From Notamacropus eugenii (lineage: Eukaryota > Chordata > Mammalia > Diprotodontia > Macropodidae), in NCBI RefSeq assembly GCF_028372415.1, contig NC_092877.1, positions 217,282,116 through 217,346,115 on the forward strand: a stretch of 64,000 nucleotides of DNA. The letters run 5' to 3'. The notes under the pieces were generated by a model. It saw nothing but the letters and a program-made list of their open reading frames with translations. It was not told the origin of the DNA and did not search any database. The stretch's first letter is position 1. Every line of letters begins with the position of its first letter. Shown here piece by piece: positions 32,990 to 44,104 of this stretch. The translations under genes were made by a program, and so were the position numbers.

Positions 32990-34400
32990 AACATTCTCAT
33001 ACCTGATCATACCCTTCATATCCGGTGACTCTAAATTCTTATAGATCATAATCCAAACCCATTCCACATCCCCTATCACCTGATTCTTTATTCCTATCTC
33101 ACTCAACCCTTCCACTCCAAAGTTTTATCCTAACTCCACCCAGTCCTTCCACTGTGTTCTCTAGAACATCTTTTTACATCGGCAACAAACTTCTCTTCAT
33201 TTTAAATCTATTCCTCTCTCATCCTTATATCTATTAGTTCTTACTAAAACTTGGCTTTCCCCTGATGACAAAGCCTCTCTGGCTTCCCTTTCCCATATTG
33301 TCTGCACCTTCATTCATTCTCCCCTGTTCACTGCTCGAGGCAGGGGAATTTAGTACTTCTTTTTTCATATTGTCAATTCCAGGTTCTCTCCCTTCCTCCA
33401 TTTCTCAGTAACCTCTCTTCTTTTGAGCTTCTTGCTATTCATACATATCACTTAATCAAAATCCTGGTAGCTGTTGTTTACCAATCCCCAGGTCACTCCC
33501 CTTCCTTCCTCAATGAATGTAATACCTAGTTCATCATTTTTCTGTCCTCAACTCCTGCTCTCTTAAACCTCATTCTTTCTCTGCCTCTCTGTAGTCTTTG
33601 GTATTGTTGATCACTCTCTCCTCGACACACTCTTCTAAGTTTTGGGACCTTCACTATTACCTGGTTTTCTCCGTACCTATCCAACTACTCCTGTGTCTCT
33701 TTTGTCAGATCCTCCTCCAATCATGACTTCTAACTATAGGTGTCCTTCACAGTTCTGCTCCGGGTCCCCTTCTCTTCTCCCTCTATACTACTCCATTTAA
33801 TAGTTTCATAAGCTCCCACGGATTTAATTACCATCTCTATGCTGATGATTCTCACGTCTCCCATTTCAGCCCCAATCTCTTTGCTGACCTACAATCCTGA
33901 ATGTCTAACTTCCTTTCAAACATCTTGAACGAGATGTCCAGTAGACATCTTAAACTCAGCATGTCCAAAACAGAACTCATTATCTTTCCTCCAGAATCCT
34001 TCCCCTGCTCCTACCTTCCCTATTATTGTACAGAGCAATACCATCCTTCCAGACCCTCAGGCTTACAACCTAGCAGTCACCTTGGATTCCTCGCTGTCTC
34101 TCAGCCCCATCCCTATCCTTAATACCCAAGCTGCTGCCAAGACCTGCTGATTTCACCTTAGCAACACTTCTCAAATATATTCCTTCTCTCCTCTGGTAGT
34201 GCCACCATTCTGGTACAGGCCTTCATCATCTTACCCCTTGATTACTACAATAGTCTACTGGCCTTCCTGCCTCAAGTCTCTCCCCACTCTAATCCATCTT
34301 CCATTCTGTAACTAAAGTGATTTTCCTAAAATGGAGATCTGAATATGTCTCTCCTCTTCACCCTCCCGTCCTCCTCTAAGGCCTCTGAAAGACTTGTCAC
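32990..34400 (+). mobile_element. L2 LINE, left part (interrupted)
   Basis: Sense L2 ORF2 text is recognisable along the segment: 'cttcactattacctggtttt', 'gttctgctccgggtcccctt', 'ttaccatctctatgctgatg' (YADD box region), 'cttaaactcagcatgtccaa', 'acagaactcattatctttcc', 'cttggattcctcgctgtctc' and 'ctaaagtgattttcctaaaa'. It is degenerate. It resumes at 35961 after nested insertions. Confidence 0.8.
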
Positions 34401-34589
34401 TCTTTGTCCTTGGACACTTGTGGGTGCGCATACAATGTTCGTTAGACACTCTAGGCCTCAGTTTTAGGCAGATCCATGGAGGGGCTCCTAGAGAAATTGC
34501 TTTTCACTTTCAATGCCCAAGTTCCACTTAATGGCTGGCTTAGAGTGATTATCAATAGTAACAGCTTCTTTCCTCACCCCCACCCCCCA
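34401..34589. other. Unassigned, within or beside the L2
   Basis: About 190 bases between the L2 text and the SINE T-run that I cannot match to either element. A C-rich run lies at 34577-34589. Confidence 0.4.
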
Positions 34590-34643
34590 GCTTCATTTAT
34601 TTTTTTTTCTTTTGCTAATTAAAAGGGTCATCCCCTAATTCTT

Positions 34644-35689
34644 TTTTTTGCATTTTTTTAAATTTTATTTATTATTTTTTAATGTTTAAGTCACTGCCAT
34701 ACAATTGAGATTTTATCCCCCCCACACCTACCCCCCACTACCCCCCTCCCTCCCCACGACTGCATATAATTCTGTATAGGTTCTACATATACTTTCCTAC
34801 TGAGTATATTTTCACTATAGTCATGCTATGTAGTCAGACTAAAATAAATGAAAGAAATCATATAACAAATCAAAACATGATACACAAAAACATACACATA
34901 CACAAACATGATCTGCTACATTTTGCGAATGACTTCCATATTTCTTTCTCTGATTGTGGAAGGCATTTTGCCTTGAGAACCACCATTGGGATTCTTTTTT
35001 TTAAGAAGTTCTTGTGTTATTACGAAATTCCAAGTCTACCAGAAAAAACTCTCGCACACTGTGGTCGTTGCTGTGCACAAAGTTCTCCTGGTTCTGCTCC
35101 TTTCACTCAGCATCAGGTCATATAAGTCCTTCCAGGCCTCTCTGAAGTCTTCTTGTTCATCATTTCTTATGGCACAATAGTACTCCATTACATTCATATA
35201 CCATAATTTATTCAGCCATTCCCCAATTGATGGACATCCCCTTGACTTCCAGTTTTTGGCAACTACAAAAAGTGCTGCTATAAATATTTTTGTACATGTG
35301 GGACCCTTTCCCATTTTTATGATCTCTTGGGGATACAGTCCTAGTAGCGATATTGCTGGATCAAAGGGTATGCACATTTTTGTAGCCCTTTGGGCATAGT
35401 TCCAAATTGCTCTCCAGAATGGTTGGATGCCCTCGCAGCTCCACCAACAATGAATTAGTGTTCCAGCTCTCCCACATCCTCTCCAGCATTTATCATTTTC
35501 TTGTTCTGTCATGTTTGCCAATCTTATAGGTGTGATGTGGTACCTCAGAGTTGTTTTGATTTGCATCTCTCTAATCAATAGTAATTTAGAGCATTTTTCA
35601 ATGTGATTATAGATATCTTTAATTTCTTCTTCCGAAAATTGCCTGTTCATATCCTTTGACCATTTATCAATTGGGGAATGACTCCCTGA
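34644..35689 (-). mobile_element. 5'-truncated L1 inserted with 9-bp target-site duplication
   Basis: On the minus strand the insert ends in a poly(A) tail (T-rich at 34644-34690). The 1.05-kb body contains the ORF2 C-terminus and 3'UTR. Flanking duplications 'ctaattctt' are perfect. The reading frame is open over its whole retained coding part, so this is one of the youngest insertions in the window. Confidence 0.85.
35036..35689 (-). pseudogene. L1 ORF2p C-terminal fragment
   Basis: Open frame from the truncation point to a stop at 35036, about 217 codons (the first Met is at 35650). It holds the C-terminal L1 ORF2 segment: IREMQIKTTLRYHITP, then the cysteine-rich KCWRGCGRAGTLIHCWW block, FDPAISLLGLYPQE, FIAALFVVAKNWK and MEYYCAIRNDEQ. 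Full L1 ORF2p is about 1,250-1,280 residues with endonuclease and reverse transcriptase domains. Both are missing here, so the fragment cannot retrotranspose. There is no premature stop. Confidence 0.9.
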
Positions 35690-35960
35690 CTAATTCTTAA
35701 AGAGACATATTTACTCAATGGGTGTCACCTCCCTCTCAATGAATACATGAAAATGCCAAGGTCCCCCACTGCATCCTGGATTGTCTCCAGTCATCCTGAT
35801 GAATATCTGGTCACTGGATTCAGATGGCTCAGGAGGACAGAGTGAGGCTGGTGACCTGCACAGCCCTCCCTCACTCAAAGTCCAGTGCAACTCAACATTT
35901 CCCTGATGTCATGGTCTTCTTCAAAAATGAGGGACGAATACAACAACAGCAACAACCCCC

Positions 35961-36490
35961 TGTCCAAATACATGGACACATTCGATAAACTCTGGTGGCT
36001 TATTGTTGACCCCAGGAACAAATACAAAATGAGGTTTGGCATTCAGAGCCCTTCATCAACTGGCCCTCTCCTCCCTCTCCAGTCTTCTCACGCTTCGTTC
36101 TCTAACACAATCTTCAATCCAGTAACACGAGCCTTCTTACTGTGCTATAAACGAGACACCCCTTCTCCTAGCTCCAAATGTTTTCTCTGGCTGACCCCCG
36201 TGCCAGGTACACTCTTACTCCACGTTGATCACTAACCTCCTTGGCTTCCTTGGAATTCCAACTAAAATCTCACCTTTTACAGGAAGTCTTCCCTAAACCT
36301 TCTTAATTCTAGTCCTTTCCCTCTCTTAATTATTTCCTATTTATCCTATATATAACTTGTTTTTTATTGTTGTCTCCCCCCTGGGGGAGGACAAGAACTA
36401 TCTTTTGTCTCTTTTTGTATACTCAGCCCTTTAGCACAGTGTCCCAAAGTAGTCACTTAAATGTTTATTGCCTGACTAGGGAAGTGCAAA
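35961..36490 (+). mobile_element. L2 LINE, right part with 3' end
   Basis: 'tttggcattcagagcccttc', 'aggaagtcttccctaaacct', 'gcccttt' and 'agcacagtg', then the 3' end 'agtcacttaaatgtttattg'. It continues the L2 from 34400. The short C-terminal frame at 35885-36235 covers degenerate L2 coding sequence. Confidence 0.75.
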
Positions 36491-37130
36491 GAGCAAATGA
36501 CCTTTAGAGTTGTTCTGATAACAAATGCAGCATCTGACAGATTTGAGATCCTAGGCCTATTAGGGAGGAATGAGAACCTCAGAATGAATGATTCCAAGTT
36601 TAGCTTTCAGTGCTGTTCTTGTTATGCTTATTATATTCCCTGACAAGGATAGTGTGGTCAAGAGTGATTATGCTAGGATCTCCATAGTTTTAAGAGTGAT
36701 AAAGACTGTCTCTGTTTCAAGAAAGTCACATGACACTGGGCATGGCCTGCGTGCAGAAGCTAAGATTTTTGCTAGACTCTCTGAAAGGTTCGATAATAAT
36801 TTCAAGATGTAGTATTTTCTGGAGGTTATATGAAGCTAATGGGAAAGAAACCCTATCTCTTTATGAATTCCTAAATGAAAGGAAAGATCAATTGATTTAC
36901 AAATTGTGCTGACTATTCAGCTTACTAAGAGGTTAATAGACTCTTAGTGCTATTAGAAAAAAATTTTCAGAGCCAATATGACAATGGAGTCCAACTTTCT
37001 CATCATCAGGGAGGCAAGGGAATACAGAGCAAGACTAAGGGAGACACTGAGAATCCCAGAGTGTCAGTTCAGGAAGCTGCCTCAGAAACAAAGAAAAGAA
37101 AACAAAACAAAAGAAAGCTCTTGATGCATT
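36491..37130. other. Unassigned intergenic sequence
   Basis: No recognisable repeat or gene. Frames 36588-36812 and 36730-36912 overlap in different phases and lack features. Confidence 0.4.
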
Positions 37131-37134
37131 TTAT

Positions 37135-37330
37135 TTTCATTTTTCAATTAATTTGTTGAAGGCATGGTGCTATGCAGTAGGTGTATACAAAAAATGAAAT
37201 AGTAAAGTCTTTAGCCTCAAGGAGTTTATAATCTAATAGACTACACCTGCATTTCTGCCTATGACTGCAGACATCAGAATATTTACAGAAAGAGATGAGA
37301 CATTTACAAAAATAACTAGAATACAAGTTA
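37135..37330. repeat. SINE/MIR-core fragment
   Basis: 'agtaggtgtatacaaaaaat' and 'gcctcaaggagtttataatc' match the common unit also seen at 19860 and 27160. Diverged. Confidence 0.5.
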
Positions 37331-37589
37331 AAATGTGATAAACGCATATTTACTATATCAAGGTGCTTGCCACTATCATGTAGGAGATCTGATACAAAGT
37401 CCAAGTTGAAAAGGAATTCCCTATGATTGGTGCTCCAGATGTTCCTGTTTGGGCATACATTTTGCTATTTTCATCAAGCCTTGGAACACTGTGGAGACGT
37501 CTGGAAAAGGTCTGTAACCATTCAAGAGTCTGGTCTAAGCATATGCACAGGAAATACCAAGTGGACGAACAACATCTAATTGTACAGAT

Positions 37590-38000
37590 TATGACATGAC
37601 GTTAGATAGACAACCTGTAGAACTCATGCATCAGTATATAGATCTCAGACAGACAATACAGATGAACAATGAACTGGATGTAGAATTAAGCAGGAGAGTT
37701 GGTTGGAATTTTTTCAGCTTGAAGCATCTCAAACTTCTTCCAGAAATAAAGGCCCATCTTTTTAATACCAACATGCTACCAGTATTTTCTATGACTAAGA
37801 TGCATGAAATACTACAATGACTGAAGAAACAAAAATAACACCATTCAGAGAGTAATGAGAGGGTTCATGGTAGGTGTCAACATATTGCAGCCCATAACAA
37901 ATGAGGACATCATCAAGAAATTATGATCTAAAAAAGATGATGAACTGATCACGTGTTAAAAAAAAATAACTCCCCAAAATGGGGAAGGGGAGAGAAAGGA
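37590..38000 (+). mobile_element. RTE-like LINE fragment (post-RT region)
   Basis: The frame 37596-37820 reads DLRQTIQMNNELDVELSRR, then KAHLFNTNMLPVF, a segment located just after the catalytic box in RTE-type LINEs. The relic at 4285-4400 shows the equivalent block (ELGPEENRMLRPGKI). Only a fragment remains. Confidence 0.6.
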
Positions 38001-38394
38001 TTCTGTGTCTCTGCAGCAGTCTATCTGGCATTTACAGTTACTATTATAGCTACGTTGCCATAGCAATATAACCAGGTTACTGGTGCCTGCCATCATTCAT
38101 GTATATTAAGGTATATTATATTAAGTATACATTACAATATAAGGTATATTAAGGACCTTGAAAAGACAGAAACATGATGGAAAACATGTGGGTGACAATA
38201 AATGGAAAAAGAAACAACCTTGCCATTGGAGAACACTACAGACCACTTAGGCAGAAAGAAGAAATAGATAAAGAGTTAAAGGGATCACAGATCTGGCACA
38301 AGAAAGAGAGTGATGGAGGTGTCAATTTTCCACACCAAAAGCAGAGCAGTTATATAACTTTTTGATATGCCTTAATGATTATTTTATCCTTCAA
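38001..38394. other. Unassigned intergenic sequence
   Basis: AT-rich, with a local 'aaggtatattaag' repetition at 38108-38153. Nothing else was recognised. Confidence 0.35.
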
Positions 38395-39110
38395 AAAGCT
38401 GAAGAATCAACAAAGAGAAATTCAATTTTAGATCTGATTTTCACTAAGAAGGGGAAATTGGTTGCTAAGGTAGAAATAATGGGAACTTCCAGGTATGTAA
38501 CTACTCATTGTGCTTGAGATAGAGAAGAAAGCAGGACAAATCTGGTTTGCTTCCTATGTTTTGAGAGTGCATATTTGAAAATTTTCAGAGGGGCCAGAGA
38601 TAGTATCTCATAGACTGAAATTAAATGGGAGAAGTCATCCCTAGAGGGATAAGAAATTCTCAAGAATGAAATTCTAAAGGAAAACAGTTCTGCTGAGTGG
38701 GGAAAAAATGAAAGTTGTCTAAAGAGACTGATATAAATACATAAAGAAATTCAACAAAATTAAATTTTTAAAAGGAATGTGTAGAAGGTAGAAGCAAAGG
38801 TTGGTAAAAGAGGAAGAACATTGCATTGCACAGTTCTCTAAAGTCAGGAAGGATAAAGCTCAGAATGATCTGAAGCTGGTGAAGAAGAGAGACTTTTTTC
38901 CCCCCTTGCTATGTCAAGATCAGGAAAGGAAGAGGATCATCAGAGAGAAGGAAGGTTACTCAGTTTTTATTTTGCTTCTATTTTCTCTGCTAGGGATAAT
39001 GACCTTTGTGATGAAATGATACAAGGAAAAATGCTAGCAGGAAGTTGATACCCAAAGTAAGTAAGGAGATAGTAAGAGAGCACCCAGTCTCCCATAATTA
39101 ATTTGTCACC
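38395..39110 (+). mobile_element. L3/CR1-type LINE, endonuclease end and linker
   Basis: 'agagaaattcaattttagat' in frame reads REIQF then ILDLIFTKKGKLVAKVEI, the end of the CR1-type endonuclease (the usual pattern is LDLVLTN...LV..V...). Downstream, the stretch around 38815-38950 (KVRKDKAQNDLKLVKKRDFF) fits the charged linker before the RT domain. Degenerate. Confidence 0.55.
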
Positions 39111-39119
39111 TGATCCAAA

Positions 39120-39990
39120 GGAACTACATCCTGGAGGTCAGTAGAGAAGTTAGGGCTCCATAACTGGAGAGGGGATTATTGAATCCATGGGAGCTGATGA
39201 GATCACTGAGTGAAAGAGTATAGAAGGAGAGGAGAAAAAGGTCCAGATCAGAGTCCTGAAGGACACCCACACCTAAACCTAGAGATAACAGAGTATAAAG
39301 AATAATCAACTGCGTCAAAGGCTGCATTCAAGTCAAGGAGAATAAGGATTAAGAAAGGGCTATTGAATCTGGCAATATTAAGAGGTCATTAGTAACTTTG
39401 AAGAAAGCAATTCTGGGTGAATGGTGAGTTAGAGGAGAGGAAGTAGATATGCTTGTTGTACACAGCTGACTCAACGAGTTTAGTCACAAAAGGCAAAAGT
39501 TAGGGGTTGATAAAGGGAAGTGAGGGTTTTTTGAAGATGAGGGAGACATGGACATGTTTGCAGGCAGTAGGGAAGCAGTCAAGGAAAAGACTGAAGATCC
39601 GGGAGAGTGGGAATGAAAGAACAATGAGATGGAGGAGATAGATGGAATGGGATCATTTGTACAGGTACAGGAATTTACCTTGGCAAGAAGGATCACTTCT
39701 TCTGTGAGACAAGTGTGAAGGGAGATAGTTGCAGAAGACATCTGAGTAATATTAATGGAGGAGGTAAAAGAGGGAGCTTACAATAAAAGACCTCAATTTT
39801 TCTGTAAAACATGAGGCAAGATTTTCACCTGAAAGGGTGAGGGAAAGGGGAGCCAGGGGAGTTTTGAAGAAGAATGAAAAGATCTGGAAGAGTGGCTGTG
39901 GCGACCAGGATAGTGAGTTGATAAGGGTGGTGTAGAAGAATTATCTCGGACCAGTAATGGTTCAGTTGAAGTTTTACATCATACATTTGT
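39120..39990 (-). mobile_element. L2 LINE, antisense, RT region
   Basis: The reverse complement carries L2 RT text: 'gccaaggtaaattcctgtac', 'caaacatgtccatgtctccc' (also found at 52425 in the sense L2), a cysteine-to-aspartate VDYSLYSVIS block, and 'cagtgatctcatcagctccc'. The element may extend as far as about 40700, but I cannot follow it beyond 39990 with confidence. Confidence 0.65.
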
Positions 39991-40945
39991 TAGTAGATTC
40001 GTATGAGTTTTCTCTACCTACATTCAGCAGCACATGTATAAGAAGAAAGTAAGCAGATAATGGAAAAGACTCAAAGCCAAGGCATAGCAGGGCTCAACAG
40101 ACTATATGAGGGCTGGAGAGTCAAGAAGACAGTATACAGCTGAACTGGTTCACTGATGGGTAAAGATGTGCAAGGATATGGCTGATTCAAGTGTGATGGC
40201 CTACAACAAAACTGAGAGATCTAGACTTTGGAGATGATGGTGTGAATGAAGAGGAGAGTTTGGTATAGGTGAGGAAGAAAGTCAAAACTTTGTGATCAGA
40301 TAAGGGAATTTCAGAGTTCTTGAAATGGAGGTGGTACATTTGTGGCTAATGCCAAGATTTGACCATTTTTATGTGTGGCTGAGTAGGTTAGGGTGGGAGG
40401 TTAGGGTTTTTGAGGGAGCATCAATATTACATTGAATTCCCCTAGAATTGAGAACAGGAGTTGGAGAAGAAAGATAGTGAGTCAGATACTGAACCCACTG
40501 AGGAAGGTAGGGGAGCGTACTGGGGGTTTGGAGACTACCAGAACTTTGACTGATTGATTAAATGTAAATTGCATAGACCTGGAAGGAGAAGAGGTTACTG
40601 AGTGATGGTGGTAGGAGTAGAACATGGAAGTGATAATGGAGATCAAGGAGTATTCTTACTTCCCTGCCTTGACCATTTACTTAAGGGGAATAAATGAAAG
40701 CGCAACCAATGCTGAAAAAAGTATCTGGGTAGGTTGTATCATCAAGAGGTTGCCAGGTCGCAGTGAGAGGTAATGTCTTGCCAAGCTAACTCATTCCTCT
40801 AGCATTACAGGACTCTAAAGTTCTTTCTCTTCTCATGGTGCCCTCACACTATTCATCTAGGGCATGGTGCAATCCCCTCTTGAATCAACAGTGGCTCTCT
40901 TTGATGCCAAGGGTGACACTCCTCAGAGTTCATTTCTTTTTTTGT
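39991..40945. other. Unassigned; possibly 5' part of the antisense L2
   Basis: G-rich on the + strand with no repeated text that I can place. It abuts the antisense L2 and could be its 5' region. Confidence 0.3.
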
Positions 40946-42255
40946 TTTTTTTCCCCCGGCTCCTTGATGTGTTTCATCTTAACAGAGGGCTCTAACCTAG
41001 GCCACAACCACTCTTGTCCTCCTCTACCTTTGTTGAGGAATGTTACGTGGTTCCCTGAACTTGTCTTTTTGAGTTGCCATATTTTCTAGAAATACTGGAC
41101 CCAGAGTATGCAGAAGGCCCTGAATGAATCAAGGACAAAGTCTCTTCCTTTCCCCTGCCTCCACCTGGTGACATAATTTGTTGTTTGCATCTCAAACTGG
41201 AATCCCTGGGAGTCCCTGGGAGTCAAGACAGGTACCGCCAGTCTGTGCTAGGCCACTGGGACCCTTGTAGATAAGCAGACCATCATATCCTCATGGTCTA
41301 GCAGCTCCTAAGAGAAAAGAATGACGCTTTTGCCATAGCCATTCCTTCCCCGCCCCCCCCCCCCCACCTTTATTGAACATTTCCTCCTCCCATGCAAGCT
41401 CCTTTAAGTGCAGACTTGTGTTTCCTCCTACTGTCCTACTGCTATAAATATGCAAACTTATGTGTGACTTGTGAACTCTTTGAGTTCCACAAGCATGTTC
41501 TTTTCTCCTCTAATAAATATAGTTTTCACCAAGGTTTTGGGATTTTCTGTTGACACCCTGCACTAGAACTTGAACTACTGATCCTAGAACACTAGTGCTG
41601 TGATATGTGAACTTTCAATTGATATTGTCCAGCAAGCGACACCCTGTGATCACCAGAGTCCCAAACTCAACTGTAAGGGCCAACCTTACTCTCCCTTGTT
41701 CTCCAACTCCAGCTCCCTTGTGTGTGAGACAGCAAAAAGTTCAGTTTCCACAGAGTTACTAGTTGATGAAGTCACTGAGAATAAATCAAATAATAAGAAA
41801 TTTAGCTGACTCAGGTGGACTCAACCAATCAGGAGACAGACCATGGCCTTCAGAAAATCACAAAGTCCTTGATAAAGGGAAACCACCTAGAATAACTGGG
41901 AGAAAGTTTTTCTTCACTGTGCTTGTTTAATGAACCTCATGCATATAAGCAGACACACCCCACATAAAACTATGCCTCCGCTTTCTGGTCATGGGACCTA
42001 TGACAAGGGAGGGGTACATGCCTGCATGTGCAGTGGGCCTGTCAAAAGATGGTGACCCAAAAGAAAATGGACCAGTCCATCCTCTGGGGAGGATCTATCC
42101 TGAACTAACAGTATAAGAATGCTCTCACTTCTGCACCCAGCTCTCCCTCCTCCTTAAGAGGGGTGGGGCCCGCAAGCGTTCAATTCTTTCGAACTCTACT
42201 GCGACAAATTTTCCTTGGCATCTTTTTAGTGTCAAACGTGTTTCCAACAATTGTA
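40946..42255 (+). mobile_element. Possible LTR-like sequence(s), uncertain
   Basis: Two stretches end like retroviral-type LTRs. The first has 'gctataaatatgc' (41451), an 'aataaa' signal in 'cctctaataaatatag' (41508-41523) and ends near 'gttgacaccctgca'. The second has a CCAAT box in 'caaccaatcagg' (41823), a TATA-like 'agtataagaatg' (42110) and a short U5-like run ending 'gtttccaaca' at about 42250. I found no paired LTR, primer-binding site, internal coding region or target duplication. These could be solitary LTRs or simply unrelated sequence. Confidence 0.3.
41346..41368. repeat. Poly(C) tract
   Basis: A run of C with one G (ccccgccccc...cccacc). Confidence 0.9.
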
Positions 42256-43711
42256 CTACATTTTCTCATTAGAATATGTTCTTAATGATCAACATGGAGA
42301 TTTGTGTGGCTTGATTATCATATGATCTGAGGACCCCTATCCCAAACCAGCTGCAGGTCCTAGAACAAGGGCACGTTTCCTCTTCAGGGTTCTAGGAGTA
42401 CCCCTGAGGAGCAGGGGGGATTCTTTCATGACAATGGCGCCTCAGATCCCCCACAAGTGTGCTCGCTCCCCAAGGTTACCTTTAAGTAGCTTTTAGACAC
42501 GAATTTTTGCTAAGGTGGTACAGTTAAGAGTCGGTATTAAAACATCCCAGCCTCTCCTACAGGCGAATACAAAATCCAAACTGCTCTGAAGGGAACAGGG
42601 CAAAGGAACAACAATTAACAATTCAGTTAATAACAGTCACCCATCGCCCATCACGTGAACAGCTCATTGAGTCTCACCACGTGGGGGTGGGCATTGTTGT
42701 CACCCCATTTTACAGTCGAGGAAACCAGGCAGATGGAGGCTAAAGGAGGCCCGGCACCACCACTGGGCCCGAGGCCACCGTACCTCGGCTGCTGCCAAGG
42801 CTCCTCCGTGCGTGGGGTGCCCAGGAAGCCCCTCCCGGGCACGGCGCAGGTGGCTGGCTTGCTTGCTTTCCTGTGGAGCCATTTCTCTGACAACGCTACA
42901 CTGGACTCCTGAAGCACATGGCCCAGGAATGGGAAGGAGAGATCCCGAAGCTCCGGGTCACGGCCTGGCCAGCCCAAGTCTGCTTCCCTCCCTGCCCTCT
43001 CCCCAGGTCTGAAGACTCCCGGACACAAGGCCTTGTCTCGGGGCGCTCCGCGACCTGAGGGTTAACCCTAGGAACCCCGACTGGCATCTCAAGTTCGCTA
43101 TCTTGGGGAAGGCTCCGGCTCCTCTGTCCCGCAGGACGGTGCGCTGGGTGCCGGCCAGCCAGGGCCCGAGGCCGGCCCCGGCGCCCCTGGCGCCCAGCCC
43201 ACTCCCACGTGAGGCGCTCCCGGGCCCGAGGGCTCTGCCCCCCCATTTAAGCGCCGCTCTTTCTGCCCTACACCATACATGACTGCTGAAGCCCCTTCAC
43301 TTTACATCCTCATTCAACAGGCCTCCATCTCTCCTCATGGCTTTTTCTGAGGCCTCCTCTGGTCTCTTTTTAACCCCTTTCTCTCCTAATTCCTTCCCCC
43401 GCGCTCAGACCCGTGCCAGCCTCCCCGGGGAGCGGGATGGGGGGGGGGGGTCTGAGACGTCGGAGTGGGGGAGGGGTGCTGAACGGCCTCTAAGACCCCA
43501 GTTCTCGTCCGGTCTGGGGCCCCCGGGGGAGGCCGAGCCGAACCCGGCGCCGTGGGACGTGCTCGTCAAGCCGTGTCACTTGGCTGTTCACTAACCCTTT
43601 ACCAAATATGAACTGGAAGGCTGCACATGCTCTCTTCTGTCCCTCCCAAAACTAAAGGAATGAATTCTTCTTATTTTAGAATTCCAGAGATCATACTAAA
43701 ACCCCGAGGGG

Positions 43712-43816
43712 CTCGAGCGCACGCAAACATCCAAAGGGGTTCGTTACCCCGTGGCTACTTCCGCTCGAGCGCCCGGAAACAGCCGAAGGCATTCGTTACC
43801 CTCGCAGCTACTTCCG
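43712..43816 (+). repeat. Tandem 52/53-bp duplication in the proximal promoter
   Basis: Copy A (43712-43763) and copy B (43764-43816) both start 'ctcgagcgc', share 'ttcgttaccc' and end 'gctacttccg'. They are adjacent with no spacer. Each copy brings one ETS-type ACTTCCG core. Confidence 0.85.
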
Positions 43817-43817
43817 C

Positions 43818-43930
43818 AATAATCGGAAGGGGGCGGGACTAAGCGGACGGCCGGTTCCACGCATTGCATTGTGGGAAGGGCAGCCGGTGCCGTCGCTGCC
43901 ATTTTAGGGAAGTCCTGTAGCTGCGGCCTT
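43818..43930 (+). promoter_or_regulatory. ARGLU1: ARGLU1 core promoter elements
   Basis: No TATA box. In order: an ETS-like 'atcggaagg', a GC box 'gggggcggg' (43829-43837), a ZNF143/Staf-type site on the minus strand (43859-43878, reverse complement 'cttcccacaatgcaatgcgt'), and 'ctgccattttagg' (43897-43909), a YY1-like motif. This is a typical housekeeping promoter. The transcription start is inferred to lie at about 43880-43930. No ATG occurs between there and the ARGLU1 start codon. Confidence 0.6.
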
Positions 43931-44104
43931 CGCGTCCGAGGGGGGGGGGAAAGCCCTTCGTGGCCGTGGTGAACACGGAAGCTCGGTCTAAGGCCTACCG
44001 GGCCCGCTCCCGGACTTCCGATCTCGGCCGATCTCTCAGCCAGCGTCCGGAGACAGCGGGGAGAGAGAAGTCAGGGAGCGCGAGGCGGTCGTCGGCCCGC
44101 GGAG

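Larger units (their letters stand above)
34590..35960 (-). repeat. Marsupial SINE-like element split by an L1 insertion
   Basis: The left piece (34590-34643) is a T-run followed by 'ctaattaaaagggtcatccc'. The right piece (35690-35960) carries on with 'ttaaagagacatatttactc', 'ccactgcatcctggattgtc', 'gcacagccctccctcactca' and 'acgaatacaacaacagcaac'. Together they align with the intact copy at 32085-32380. The L1 lies between two 9-bp copies of 'ctaattctt' (34635-34643 and 35690-35698). Confidence 0.75.

Noticed and set aside
42651..43594. Multiple open frames on both strands upstream of ARGLU1
   Set aside because: Stop codons are rare in CpG-rich DNA. The frames overlap each other in several phases and show no domain or splice signals.
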